Positions 27,541 through 39,411 of a stretch of 64,000 nucleotides of DNA are shown here, piece by piece. The translations under genes were made by a program, and so were the position numbers. Each line of letters begins with the position of its first letter. The first letter of the stretch is position 1. The DNA comes from Clavelina lepadiformis. Its lineage: Eukaryota > Chordata > Ascidiacea > Aplousobranchia > Clavelinidae. Under the pieces are notes generated by a model. It made no database searches. It was not told the origin of the DNA and worked only from the letters and a program-made list of their open reading frames with translations. Location: NCBI RefSeq assembly GCF_947623445.1, contig NC_135241.1, positions 18,416,501 to 18,480,500 on the forward strand, given 5' to 3'.

Positions 27541-30456
27541 GTTGTATTATTGCCGCAATTTGTTTGTTTACAAACTTGAAAACAAAAGTGTCACCAGATA
27601 CGGTACTAACCTTCCTTAAGAACCTTGCCCTTGCAAAATGCTCTGTTTTGCACCAACCAGAATCACATGGACTTTGCATGCAAGAATGTGCAATGTACTT
27701 GTGGCTGTTGACCAGGTCACATTCCGGTTAAGAAAGTACTGTAAACAAATCAACCGTTTCACATCTAACCTAACTTAAATATTATAATACACTAAATACA
27801 GTAACCTAAAACTAACCTAAATCTTCTTTCTAATCTTAATCTAACTTCATTTAAACCTCAAATAGCTTAAATCAACTTTTTGCATACCCATTCTCCTAAC
27901 GTATGTCTGCCTTGAACCATATGCTTTAACTATGGGTTGCGTCACCTACAAACGTAAAATAATTTCTCGGCTTTGATTTTGCTTCTGCTAAACTTGCACG
28001 AGTTTGAAAAAACAGCTAACTTCCAAAACTTGGTCACGCAACCTGTTGTAAAAAGACAAGCGGTAATAGAAGTAAGAAAAAGTCATAAAAATATACTTTC
28101 GAACGTTCAATTTTCCCCAGTGAAATAGGCTAGTGCCAGCCAAAAAGCTTACACTTTTGAACTAAAATCAGAGTAAAATTAAAGCCAACTAGTGAAAGAC
28201 GTACAAGTGCAGTTACAGGTGAGACGTCAAGAGCCTGGGCTATGTAAAACTGGCCGAATTGTAGGCTACCGCGTACAACTTCGTACCATCGAAACTGCTA
28301 CACTGTAGGTTTACCCTTTTTCAATTTAAGCCTTACCAAACGTATGTTTTTAACATAATTCATTTTTATCCTTTGAAAAATGATCTGGTCTTCCTCATTG
28401 CTTTTTTTGGTCATTCTAAATCAGGGATCTCTTACAAGATGTTCCTTGGGCAAAATTGACTTCAGACATTGCGGGTTTTGTTATTGTAATATGTTATAGT
28501 AGCATAGTTATTGTAATTATTACTGTGTATACGCCATAGTCGGCGTATCCACTATTTATTACAAATATCGTAGTTGAAGGAAATTTATAGGCATGACTTC
28601 CTAATGACACTATCATACTTTTTATTTCATTCGTACTGTCTATCTTTTAGTGCGCTTTTGAGCCTCAATATAATTGTGTGCTCTCTTGGCCACAGAAACG
28701 GGATTCCGGTCCTTTGGATGGAGTTTCTTTTGTGCAGTTTTCTTTAACCATCCATTTAATGTTGTGCACTTAAGATTTTCATTTTAATCTAACCATGTCA
28801 CTTTATATATTTATTTCGGCCATCAATGTAGCCTACGTGTTTTTAATGTTAGGGAACATGCCTTTTACATTTCCCAACAGTGTAGTTGTTTCGTAGTTTG
28901 TGTTATTTTGGCCTTAAATTTGTTAAACTTAGGAATTATTTTGTGAGTTTGGTGACCATGCTTAACCTTCTATCTTACAGCACAAATTTGTATTATTGCT
29001 ATCTTGCATGTTTTAAGCCGTTGGGCTTTACCACTTTTTCCTGCTCGTAAATTGTTCATGAGCATGTGTTTTATTGTGCTATAACTACAACGTTTAGCAT
29101 CGTAATTTTCGCTCCACACAATTCATGGCGAAAAATAAACAATACAATACGATGGGCAAGTTTTTATGCTGACGTATTATACTTGCAAAAAGTCTGACAT
29201 AATAAGCTTTATAGGTCTACTATTCGCCCTGATTTAACTGGGTCAGTCGCCGTTTTCCGAGCCTGTCCAAGACGGATTGGGATATTTCCTCAAAATATTT
29301 TTGTTGTGATTAGCATAACTACATTAGAAATTATTTTTTCCAGTTACCGAAGTTGTGCTTTAATGTTTCTGTAAGCGAATCTTTGGTAACCAAACTTTCT
29401 AAATGCATCTTGGATAACCGAAAATAGTTTTTAAAACTGCGTTTTTTCCGGTTACGCAATAACTTTCAAAACTGATGCTTGGTGAATGCTTTCAGTTGAA
29501 AAAAAATGTTGCCTTTCAAAAAACTGTTGAAATCGTCCTAAAACCGCTCCTGAAGAAGAACAGCATGTATGTCCAGGACGCATTCTACGTGAGCCATGTT
29601 GTTGTTGTGACCTACGGTCGGGTGGCGTCAACCCGGTTTGACCTTGGCGGCACACAGACAAATTCGTGCTACCGAGTCGACTGTTCTCTTCTCCAGTAGT
29701 AATAATCACTTGTGTCGCCTTGCAGGTGTTTTAACGACTGCGGATTTTACGCTAGAAAATATGGTGTACTTGCGGTGCTAGGATTTTGAGCACCCCTGGC
29801 TATATTACCATTAGTCAAGGGTGCTACTACGTACAGTAGCAAGACACGTCTTGCTACTGTTTGTAGGGTATAATTGAAGTTGATTTACGTTACCAAGTTA
29901 TAACAGAGTATGGCACGTTACATACATGCCGAAGTTTTTTTTGTTGCAAAACAGTTTGTTCTTAAATCTAATTTGTAATGAAATGTGACAACGTCAGAGA
30001 ACTTCGTAAGAGTAGCCTATTTGAAACTTTGGCAAGCTCCCAAGTTGCTGATATATATATATAAATAACTGGTATGATGAATTGATGATATATATCAACA
30101 GTTCCTTGTATGGAAAGAAACTGTTTTGCACTGTTATAACATAACATGTGCTTTTAACTATCTTAAACCCTTGTCAAAATATTTTTGATGTATGCAATCT
30201 CAATATTTAAGTGACTTTTTTAATAAAACACAGCATAAACCTTTTATAAGGGTAGAACATTTATCGTTGGCAAAGAAGTGAAAGTACCACCGTTTTGATA
30301 AGGCTTACTTAGGATCCAATCACAATCCTGGTGGTTGAGAGTCGTTGATTTATACAGTATAATTGAGTGTGTGCTTTGTTCTCAAGCTTGTTAAACAAAT
30401 TGTTTTAGGAAAACGCTTAATTTCTTAATGAATTCTACCTAAAGGTAATATAAGTC
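27541..30456. other. Divergent spacer between TIMM10 and COA5
   Basis: Contains the promoters of both genes, one copy of the dispersed repeat (27765-27965), and otherwise AT-rich sequence. The open frames near 29450-29710 on both strands overlap each other, lack family features and look like chance. A short TATATA run lies near 30050-30065. Confidence 0.55.
27765..27965. repeat. Dispersed repeat, copy 2
   Basis: Same-orientation counterpart of 19128-19325. Shared blocks include CTAACCTAACTTAAA, AACCTAAATC and AAATCAACTTTTTGCATA followed by CCCATT. It lies shortly upstream of the TIMM10 start codon, on the promoter side. Confidence 0.6.
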
Positions 30457-30726
30457 ATGTCATCATTTCAACTTGAGTCAGAACCAGATGATGTACCAAT
30501 TGACACAAATCGAGCCTGTTGGAGACTTCGTCATGATTTAAAGAAATGCATGTACGAAAGTGATTGTATTCAAAAGGACAAGAGACCTATTCGTGAGTGC
30601 TTTCTAGATCCTGCTGCCAATGTTCCGGAAGCTTGCCGTAACCTTCAGTACACTTACCAGCAGTGCAGAAGATCCATGCTTGATATGAGAACAAGATTCA
30701 GAGGCCGAAAAGGTGATAATGGTTAG
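30457..30726 (+). CDS. COA5: Cytochrome c oxidase assembly factor 5 (Pet191 family)
   Basis: Single coding exon, 89 residues. Small intermembrane-space protein needed for complex IV assembly. It shows two CX9C motifs (CWRLRHDLKKC and CRNLQYTYQQC) that form a coiled-coil-helix-coiled-coil-helix fold, an extra CIQKDKRPIREC segment, and the family's C-terminal signature near RRSMLDMRTRFRGRKG. It is slightly longer than the roughly 74-residue vertebrate protein, mostly at the N-terminus (MSSFQLESEPDDVP). The first in-frame ATG is used; CTAAAG a few bases upstream could be a 3' splice site for a leader or 5' UTR exon. A polyadenylation signal AATAAA is at 30927-30932. Confidence 0.93.
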   Translation: MSSFQLESEPDDVPIDTNRACWRLRHDLKKCMYESDCIQKDKRPIRECFLDPAANVPEACRNLQYTYQQCRRSMLDMRTRFRGRKGDNG

Positions 30727-32063
30727 CTTTAGGTATCATTTTCTTACCAATGCTGAATGGAAAATGTCTGGACAAGTTTTCCTGACTATTTTGGTATCAT
30801 TTAACAAATGGTGACAGAGGCGGACATACTTAGCTAACAAACAATATGTGGCTAACCATGAACTGAGTGAATACAATGCGTTATTATTACTGTTATATAA
30901 AATGAAGTTATTGGAAACCAACATGTAATAAAACGTTGGTGCAGCTGCTGTTGCTGTGACTACACTGTGATGCATCTTTCGAAGATTTAAAAATTTAGTA
31001 CTGTATTACAAAGCTGTACAAAATTTGTAAAAATCATATAGAAGTTTAATATATTTGCAGAACAGCCAAATTTGCATTTTTTGTCAGTTGTAGCAGAAGT
31101 CTTCCTGAAAAGATGTTTGAAAAGACTTGTAGTATTTAATCATTTGTATTGTTTAGCTATTATATTTTGTAGTTTTATAGCCCACCCATTTACAGAAGTT
31201 GAGTGGTTACTGCTTCATGAAGATTATGCAACACAAATTACTATAGGCTGTTGATAAAGTAATTAAAGTTTTTGTATATTAGGGGTGTGTAAGTGTTGAA
31301 TGCAATATGAATCCAATTGTTACACAAGATCACCAACCAGTTTTGTTTATTGAAAAGCTTAATGCAGGATTCAAATTTTGACCAACTTATTGATATGTAT
31401 GAAGTATGAGAAAAGCAGTAGAATCCCATCTTTAAATCTGGCTCATCCAATGCTAGTAACAAATTTAAGGCTATTTGTTTTTCAAAATATCACACCAGGC
31501 TCTCCACTGGAGGTGCATTCAACTTTTGACATGCCGAAATAATTTGGCCAAATTTTGAAAAAATTTGATTTTTGCATAAATTTCTTTCCGAATTTGGCTG
31601 AAAATTTAACAATATTTACAAAAAAAAAACAAATTCTTACAACAGTGGATATTAATTAGTGTTGTTGCATGTAACAGGAAATCTTAGTGTCATTTAAGTA
31701 CCTTTTCATTGTAAGTTACAACAAAGCACAGAAAAATTTATTTTTTAAATGTATGCCGCGGTTTATAGGTACAGTTTTGCTCACTTTTACACTCGGAATA
31801 CTTTCAATACTAGATTGCATGATTCAGACCCTTGTGGTTTTTTTCAAGCAAACATCAAGTAGTAGAGTTATGAAAATGGTATCTTATGATGAATAGTTTT
31901 GAACACACCACAAACTCCCCTGTTAATAAATAGGAAGGAGTTAAAACATCTGCCACCATGTAAAATCATCAACAAAACTGTATTGCACCCAGGTAACTAA
32001 ATCTGCTATCTCAATGCAACTTCCAAAAGTTATACATGTCTTCGCATCTCAACAAAAACTGTG
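30727..32063. other. 3' spacer between COA5 and UFC1
   Basis: Convergent spacer with the 3' UTRs of COA5 (plus) and UFC1 (minus). AT-rich; no coding exon, RNA gene or clear repeat end is supported. Confidence 0.55.
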
Positions 32064-33046
32064 CTAAGATTCTTTTTCATCTTTGTGTTTAACCAACCCT
32101 TTGTCAATTAAATCTGGGATCTCCACGGCAAGCCATGGTCCAAGCTGGAAACAATATGATAATAGGAACCAACATAAACATACCAAATAGATTACGAGCA
32201 CATCCACACACGTACTGTAACTATGTAGCATTAAAAATATATACTGACTTACTCCCAATGCCATTGCATGAGCAATACCAAATTTTGGAACATTTCTTGC
32301 CCACAGTGGTTTAAAATGATCTGTCAAGCAGATTTTACCACCCCTGTACATTTTTGCTGTTTTTCCATCTAATTCAGGAAGAGCAATTTCTGGTGCAGTT
32401 GCAGGAAAGGTTATTGGAATCTGCAATGTTTGTACAGCGAAAACAAACAGCGTAGTTAAACACGGTTTGTGCTTGGCATCACAAAAAGACATTTATTGTT
32501 ACATTTGAAAAGCCATTATTTCACCTGGACAGGGGTAATTAAATATTACTTACATCAAATTCAACCTTAAATTCATATTTGCGAAGATCTTTAATGTACC
32601 AACATTTGCCAAACCAGCGTGTGCCATCTTTATTCGATTCCAAACGAAACCAATCATTGTCATTTTCTTTGTTGTTTTCCACATACTACAGTGTTTCAAA
32701 ACAAGTCAAATTCAATTATTATATGACAGAATAACATTGAGTCATTTTTGCACAATGTAATAAATCAAACTGTACAGCTAAAATGCCGTAACTATTAATT
32801 TATAAATGTAAAACCTACATGCCTTAATATATTGTCATCAGTGACAGCAGTTGACTGCTGACAAAATTTACTGCAGATCAACATTTGTACAGTATAAATG
32901 TTCAATATGGTTTTCATACTTACAGCAATTAAGGCTTTATATTCTTCCTTTAATCGATTTACCCATTCGTTCTGATCACGAGGACCAGCTTTTGTTTTAA
33001 GAAGTGGAATATTTGATAGAGTTTTCTTGGTGAGATCGTCAACCAT
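32064..33046 (-). CDS. UFC1: Ubiquitin-fold modifier-conjugating enzyme 1
   Basis: E2-like enzyme that takes UFM1 from UBA5 and passes it to targets through UFL1, chiefly at the ER. Four exons (33046-32924, 32685-32554, 32420-32253, 32144-32064) join in phase to 167 residues, the family's normal length. The N-terminus has [22 protein letters not shown]; the second exon carries [20 protein letters not shown]; the third has [13 protein letters not shown] and the catalytic Cys in [16 protein letters not shown]. The last exon gives [15 protein letters not shown]. The start ATG at 33046 matches the family start; an in-frame ATG four codons upstream is possible but unlikely. Confidence 0.97.
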
Positions 33047-33420
33047 GATGACTATCACACAGTTTTATATTTAAAAACATAAAGTTGTAAAATGAGTTAC
33101 AAGTGAATGCAGCAATAAGTGCATTACTAATTTATACCAGCATAACAATGAGGAAAGTGAGAAATTATGGAACATTTTGGAGTCTAATACAGAAGTTCAC
33201 AACCAAATGACATAACAATTTAGACAGTAGGGGTCTAGGATATCTACAAATGCATCTCATTGTTGTGAACATCTGCACTAGACCAACTTCAATAACATAT
33301 TATGATGCATATCAATTTACACCACAATCGATCAAGCAATAATTAACAACAGTTCGCAACCCCAACAAACGCCTAGCTTGCACACTATATTGGCATATAC
33401 ATCACTGTTGTTTTGGTTGT

Positions 33421-33590
33421 GTAGTAGGATAAGTAGTCCGAAAAGTAGTTGATTCGATGCTCACTGAAAAAATATGCCTGTGTCTTGGCAAGGCACTTAA
33501 AGACATAGCTGAATGTGGGTATAAAGATCGGCCTCAGTGACTCATTTCGCAGCTAGGTTCCTGTCAGTGTTGTAACAGTCAACACGACTT
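33421..33590. repeat. SINE-like stretch
   Basis: Contains GTCTTGGCAAGGCACTTAA, a motif of the kind found in the body of several marine-invertebrate SINEs, and related to CTCTTGGGCAAGGCATCAA in the TIMM10 intron. Upstream ATAAGTAGTCCG and GATTCGATGC could be worn A- and B-box remnants. Boundaries are uncertain. Confidence 0.35.
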
Positions 33591-33612
33591 ATGTCAGTTC
33601 ATTCACCCCATG

Positions 33613-33903
33613 CAGACTGCAGAGTATGCCATTTTTCGCTGATCTCTGGTGTGCAGAAACAAAATTGTGGTGTGCAAGGAACCAGCTGGTGTGCACAGCG
33701 AACCGAGGCCCAAGGCTGCCTGGTGTTTGTGCTGGCAAGGATGCAGCGAAATCGAGGGAAAAATTCAGTGGTTGTTTCAGAGAGATCACTTTTTTGACAT
33801 CACAAAAAATAACCTCTTTTTTTGGAGGCACCGGTTTGTTCTGGTGTGCAATGCCGTTTTCTAAAAATATCTCGGTTGTGCTTTTGCCATACTCTGCAGT
33901 CTG
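33613..33903. mobile_element. Candidate MITE with 16-bp inverted ends
   Basis: The left end CAGACTGCAGAGTATG is repeated exactly, inverted, at the right end, which reads CATACTCTGCAGTCTG. The 291-bp body is not coding, although overlapping open frames cross it. I could not find a clean 8-bp target duplication (flanks ...CCATG and ACATG...), so class and exact ends are provisional. Confidence 0.6.
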
Positions 33904-34721
33904 ACATGCAGACAGTGCTACCAGTTGGAAGTTCATTCCAAATAAAACTGAACAGTACAGTATCGCTATAGCATACTAGCCTACAATGCATCTTTTAGTA
34001 TAGTATGGTATTAGGTATTGTATAGTTTCTACTAGGGGTAATCGGCCGATTTGAGGTCATTTTGAACACTTTCGTCCGCAAACGTCAGTAAAAACCGTTT
34101 CAATGGGTGAAAGTGAAACATTTTTTCACTGATTTATTGCAAACTATGACGGTATATTTTTTTGCATTTTCCAAAAAAATTATTCACCTAGATTGTAGAT
34201 ATGAGCAACCTTCTATTTCTGCATGTCGCCGATGCTTGGCTCTTTTGCCATCTGGCTAAACCTCATATGCGGCCAGCGGCTCAAGCATAGATATCTTATA
34301 TATAATAAGAGTCACATAAGATTCATAAATCCTTCTTATTTAATAAAATAAATACAAATGAATCATTTTAATATTATGCATGATAAGAAATGTTTTTTTT
34401 TAATCTTTAAATGTTCATTCAATTTTCCTATGACATGAATTCATTTTACCACATATTGACCGCCATAGCATTACTGACAGCAACGATATAAAGAACATGA
34501 TGGGAAACTACCTCCTCCTCGTTTGTTTCTTTTTTATGAGAAGAGAAGGTTTTGTTTCGCCCGCGTCACGCATGGTTGCGTACACTTACTCGCTCACACT
34601 TCGCCAGTCGTGGCGAAAACTTTTACGCATTTGCATGGTTCGTTTATCGATTACTGAGAAGTGAGGTTGCTGTTTACGTTGTTTTGACGATTCAAACGTG
34701 TGTAGCCTATCAGTTGCCGAC

Positions 34722-35726
34722 ATGTCGTCTGCACCAGCACTTACTGCAGAATATTTAATTGAAATCGTTGTCGACGATGAAGAGTGTAGAATCAAGCCTG
34801 TATCATCTTCTGCTTTGCAAGCTAATGATCTGTTTCAGTAAGTTAAGAATTAAGATAGGCTGAGGCTACAAGCAGAGACCTTTTAAGTATATGGTGCTTA
34901 TAGCTTTATATGATTTAGAAACTCTCTCTCACACCAGGAAAATAGAAGGTTGGATGCATTTAATGAGTTTACTTTTGCATGTTACTGGTTAGGTGTAAAT
35001 ACTGTGATGAAAAATTTAAAAGTCAGCGAGGTTTTGAAGTTCATCAAAAGGTCAAGCATCGTGGTTATTTAGGTAAGTCCTGCTGCCTTAAGGTTTTGTA
35101 TATTTTTATAAGTTTACATGTTTAGCAAGATAAATTTGTGTGTATGCCAAATACAGGATTTTTCACAAGCTAACATTTTTTAAGGCTTTTCCTCTGAGAC
35201 GTGTTCTTGCAAAACAATTAAAAGTATGTGGGTTGAGGTATGTGAATCACCAGATGATTTGACGACAGAAGCCATTGATTACTTTATGAACATTTTCGCC
35301 ACCAAACCAAATGGATCTGAGTTGTTGACAACGTTTAGTATAGATGGCATATCTAGAATTCTTCGTATTTTTGGCCCGAATGCAGATCGATGCAAATCAC
35401 TTGAAGCCACAAGAAAAATGTTTGATCTTTTTCTCAGGTATATATTTTTATGATTCAGCTTAACATTTAATGTGATAAGATATTAATGTTGTATTATACT
35501 GATATTGAATGGTGTGGTAATATGTTCCAACTTTCTGAAATCAATTGCAATAAGTTGGATTGTTTACTCTAGGAAAATACACGCAGAAAATACAACAGAA
35601 TTGCCATCAAGTAACCTCACTCCTGATGAAATTAGTATTCTCGAGTATGTTGGAGGATATATTCTGCGTAAACTGAAACGCAATTTTAATTTGTATGTTA
35701 CACATTTGTACACGTTTCCTCTTTAA
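34722..35726 (+). CDS. C2H2 zinc-finger protein with a transposase-like C-terminal motif
   Basis: Four exons (34722-34837, 34993-35072, 35185-35437, 35573-35726) join in phase to 200 residues. Exon 2 encodes one classical C2H2 finger: CX2C, twelve residues, then HX4H (CKYCDEKF...HQKVKH). Exon 3 has no family I recognise (acidic VCESPDDLTTEAIDYF). Exon 4 ends with ISILEYVGGYILRKLKR, which resembles the YVAGYV-type motif seen in several transposase-derived proteins. The gene may stop at TAA 35724-35726, or splice onward at a GTATGT after 35693. If a transposase is the origin, the catalytic core is missing, so this is either a domesticated fragment or a decaying copy. Function unknown. Confidence 0.6.
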
Positions 35727-38274
35727 ATAAAGGTGGTGAGTCCACCCTAGGTGTGAATTCAAATGCAACAAAATGTTTATGATGTAACAAAGGCTTTGTT
35801 TGACTTGAATGCTGGATGATGTAATAATGCTTGCTATCTAGTTTTGATGGCAGGAGCTAGACTTGTAAACATTCAATTTATTTTCTTATCGCTGTAGTTA
35901 AAAGAAAAGCGATTACACGGTTCGAAAGATGAATGTCCTGCCGTGTCAGAAATGTTTTAGTTGTCAAAATTGACCCATCGTACGTCGAGTAATTGTACAA
36001 ATTTCAGGCTAATTTTAGTACTGGTTTTGCAAGCGTGCATGTGCTTTTTTCCTCGCCTCTCGAATGAATAGTAAATTCGTTGTTACTTTTTTGTTGAATG
36101 GGCGTTTGATAGTCAGTAAGTTGTTCAGGGGGCATAATCGGAAAAAAGTTTGGGAAACACTGGTTTAGACACTCAAAAATAATTTCAAAAAAAATTTCTT
36201 TATATCGTTGCTGACAGTAAAAGGCTAATAATAATAAATGAAATACCAGTAGATGTTAATAATAATGATGGTCGTAGCCATTGCCTTCCCATACCAAGCA
36301 ATATATGTATATATATACATATATATAGTATGACCTTTTTGACCAGTTGATCACCACCAGCAAGTGCCGTTTATTGCATGGCAGTTTTAACCAATTGGTG
36401 TGGTAGTCTCCAAGCTGTTCCAGATGGAAAGTCTGCTGTTTTTTAGGTGAGAAATCCCCTCGCAACAAGACGAAATAATAGCCATCATACAAACAGTTAA
36501 TTTTATTCTCCGAGCACTTGGCAAACTTTCCCATCTTGAAGCTGTTTTGCACCAAAAAAAAATTGCCAGTGAATAAATTCCAAAAATTTTTAAGCTTACA
36601 CCACCATTACATTTTTGCTAATTTCCGGTAGCCTAGAAATCTGGGCCAATATCAGCAAGTAAAACACTTTTTATTGAAGAACATTTAAAACTTCAAGCAA
36701 GTCCGTCAAAAAAAATATTTCCCACAGCTTATCGCCAGAAACATCCTACCATTTGCACAAACTGATATCGTATGGGCGGTTCCACTATCTAGGCTATATT
36801 TAAACGTTAAACACCTTTTAAATACGCAATTGAGCTTTAGGAATAATGCTTAGCATCGTCTGCATCATAAAAACGTCTTTCCATTTTATTACTACTTGCC
36901 AGTCTCACATAATCCTTTCATATGTTCCATTCCACACATATGCGCAAGAGCATTTCTGGTCGCATATGTCGACAAAATGGCAGACGCATACTGGCTTCAC
37001 TTCTAAAGCGCAAGGTAGTTGGATATCTAGTTATTATATATAAGATATCTATGCTGCAACCCCGCCTCTCAATCACCAATCACGTCAGGGTGCTACTCAA
37101 AAACAGCAGGCTGTAATTGATGACGTCACGACCAAATTTTAGCATGTGCGCAATTAAAACTTAAAAGTGCTAGGCTAATTGACTTGTCCTCTGAGGACGC
37201 GTAAAAATCTCAAAATGTCCTTTTCGGCAATAAAATTTTCATACGGGTAATTTTAATAGACTCTTTCCGAGTCACTCTCGGGGTGGCAAGATTTTTCGAG
37301 TTTGCAGGTATCTGCGGTGCGTTGAATGTAATGATGCGGTTTGTATTTACTTATAGTTGATTATTTTAAACTTTGCTTGATATACCAAACAAAGTTAGCC
37401 TGTGTATCTCGCCACAGATTACACGCAAACTCTTACGCATCTTACGTCATATCGGACAAGCCCAGTGCATAGGATTCAAAGCGCTGTAAAATAAGAACTA
37501 GACAACATATTCCCAATTTTTTTTTTATTACGCAAAGGGACTCATATTCAACTCACCTGGGCGAAATCTTTACAATTCAATGCCCAGAGTGTTTGTAATT
37601 CAAAAAACAATTAAACTGGTTCAACAATTTCCATTGGTAAGTAGGCTATAGGCGATTGAAAAAATCTTGCCCCCCAAAGAATGGCGGCGGTTACTCAGAA
37701 AGGGTCTATTGAAAGTGAAGTTTTTTGTCTATGAACGTGAACTGTGTAGACCCATCGGCGAGCAGCAAAACAAATGAAATTTGTAAAAAGTCTAAACGTT
37801 TGTTGGTGACAGTAAACGATTCTTTTTCGTATGACTTAGTTTTACATATATTCTGTAGTAGAAAGTGTGACAACTGCAAGATCGTGGCATACAAAATTCA
37901 TTAACAACCACTTTTATGTCTTCATGCCAATTTATAATACATAAACAAAGAATTGAAGCTTCAATGCACGACCCACACGCCAAAATTCCCTTGGCACGCT
38001 CGGTTTCTCATTGAAAACTACTGTACTTTTCAGTTGGATATATAAAATGACTTGACTTGTGTCTTATTTACCAAATGACTCAACTTGAATCGTTTCTTAT
38101 TTACCAAATAACTCATCTTGACTCAAGTCACTTCTTCCCAAAAACTTGACTTGGCTTGAGTTTGATGTCTTGGTTACGACCCTGCCCCTACTGGAAAGTT
38201 TGTTTTCAGAGCGCTAGATAAATGTGCCAAGATTGTAATGCCAGAATTTGCGCCAAGCCAACGTAGTCCTTATG

Positions 38275-38698
38275 CAGTAGAATCCGCTTTGTATGACCAT
38301 GGATAATATGACCACCTGCTTCGTCTGACCGGTTAGGTACAGTCCCAAATTTTACCATATAAAATTTTCCATTTCTATGGCCAGTCTTTGGATATTATGA
38401 CCAATTTTTTCCATCTTTTACAGATTTTTCTTTCCATTTTCCATGTCAATTATGCAACTTGACAGTGAAAATTGTACCACATGTATTCTCAATTCACCTA
38501 CCGACGTTCACTTTAACGTTGCTCGTTAATGTTACTGAAATAAATAATGAATTCAAAAATTTTTTCGTTTTGTGTCTATATCGATCATTGTGTGGTTAAA
38601 CGGTATTGTAGCTGTTTCGGTTATTGTGACCATTCGTATACTGTATTATGACTAAAATAGTCTGGTCACAAGGTGGTCATACTAAGTGGATTCTCCTG
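38275..38698. mobile_element. pogo/Tigger-like MITE candidate
   Basis: The left end is CAGTAGAATCCGCTTTGTAT followed by GACCA. The right end, reverse-complemented, is CAGGAGAATCCACTTAGTAT followed by GACCA. These are imperfect inverted ends of about 25 bp with a CAG start, as in pogo/Tigger elements. A flanking TA duplication is not clear on either side. TATGACCA-type motifs recur inside. It directly abuts the hAT MITE that follows. Confidence 0.6.
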
Positions 38699-38707
38699 GA
38701 ATATAGA

Positions 38708-39045
38708 CAGGGTTGCCATCAGTCTGGACTCAAAAATAAGGACGAACAGGAAACATAAGACGAATACCACCTTAAACAGTTCACAACAGGAGAAAGCAAC
38801 CAATTTTCCTAAAAACAAACGAGACACTATCTGCATGTTCTTAATTTTTGTATCTCTTTGGTACAAAATGGTATACTAAAGGTATTAAAATGCCCAAAAT
38901 ACGGACCTCTCTAAAAATAAGACGGAAATAAGGACGCAAGTGAAAATAAGGACATTTCTTAGAAAAAAAGGACAAAAATATTTTCTAAGACACGGACCTT
39001 CAAAAAAGGACAAATCTTAGAAATAAGGATGGTATGGCAACCCTG
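38708..39045. mobile_element. hAT-type MITE with 8-bp target duplication
   Basis: Starts CAGGGTTGCCAT and ends with the inverted copy ATGGCAACCCTG. Flanked on both sides by AATATAGA (38700-38707 and 39046-39053), an exact 8-bp duplication. The 338-bp body has repeated ATAAGGAC-like motifs on one strand and no coding potential. Confidence 0.88.
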
Positions 39046-39411
39046 AATATAGAGTATAGGGTAAAATGGCAATTCTGTGCCAGAAAATTGCATCATACAA
39101 ACTTTCCAGTTGAGGACTTTGCTATGTTATGACTTTTTAAAGGAGACATTTGTGTGTGCCAAAGTAACTATTTTGAATCACTTTTTGTGCTGGTCATGTC
39201 TGTTGATGGTGTACATGAACTTGATTACGTCGATTTCTTTCCCTACTGGTAGGCCGCCTCTTCTGGCTTTGTGTCATTAATATTAGTTGCTACCACCAAA
39301 ACTGCTTGCATATGATGGTACTCGCATATATTTCACTTTTCTTATTATTCGTTAGATTGTAATAAATTTTTTTCATTTTTGTGCTTTCAATGTATGAAAT
39401 CAGCATTTAAA

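Larger units (their letters stand above)
33047..34721. other. Intergenic region between UFC1 and the zinc-finger gene
   Basis: Divergent spacer. It contains a SINE-like stretch (about 33421-33590) and an inverted-repeat element (33613-33903). Around 34555-34620 base composition becomes less AT-rich with several CG dinucleotides, which could mark the zinc-finger gene promoter. Confidence 0.5.
35727..39411. other. Intergenic region with stacked DNA-transposon remnants
   Basis: No coding exon is supported. A lone hAT-like end (GGGAAACACTGG near 36150) lacks a partner. A near-palindromic TATATGTATATATATACATATATAT-type run lies at about 36300-36327. The stretch 38275-39045 is almost wholly two abutting MITEs. 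The last 350 bases should include the EXOC5 promoter and 5' UTR. Confidence 0.55.

Noticed and set aside
29452-29709. Two overlapping open frames on opposite strands
   Set aside because: No family similarity, no splice context, and mutual overlap; most likely chance in an intergenic region.
33589-33991. Cluster of five overlapping open frames between UFC1 and the zinc-finger gene
   Set aside because: They coincide with an inverted-repeat element and show no protein family features.
36130-36175. hAT-like right end GGGAAACACTGG
   Set aside because: No matching left end or 8-bp duplication (GTTTAGAC) found upstream, so I do not define an element.
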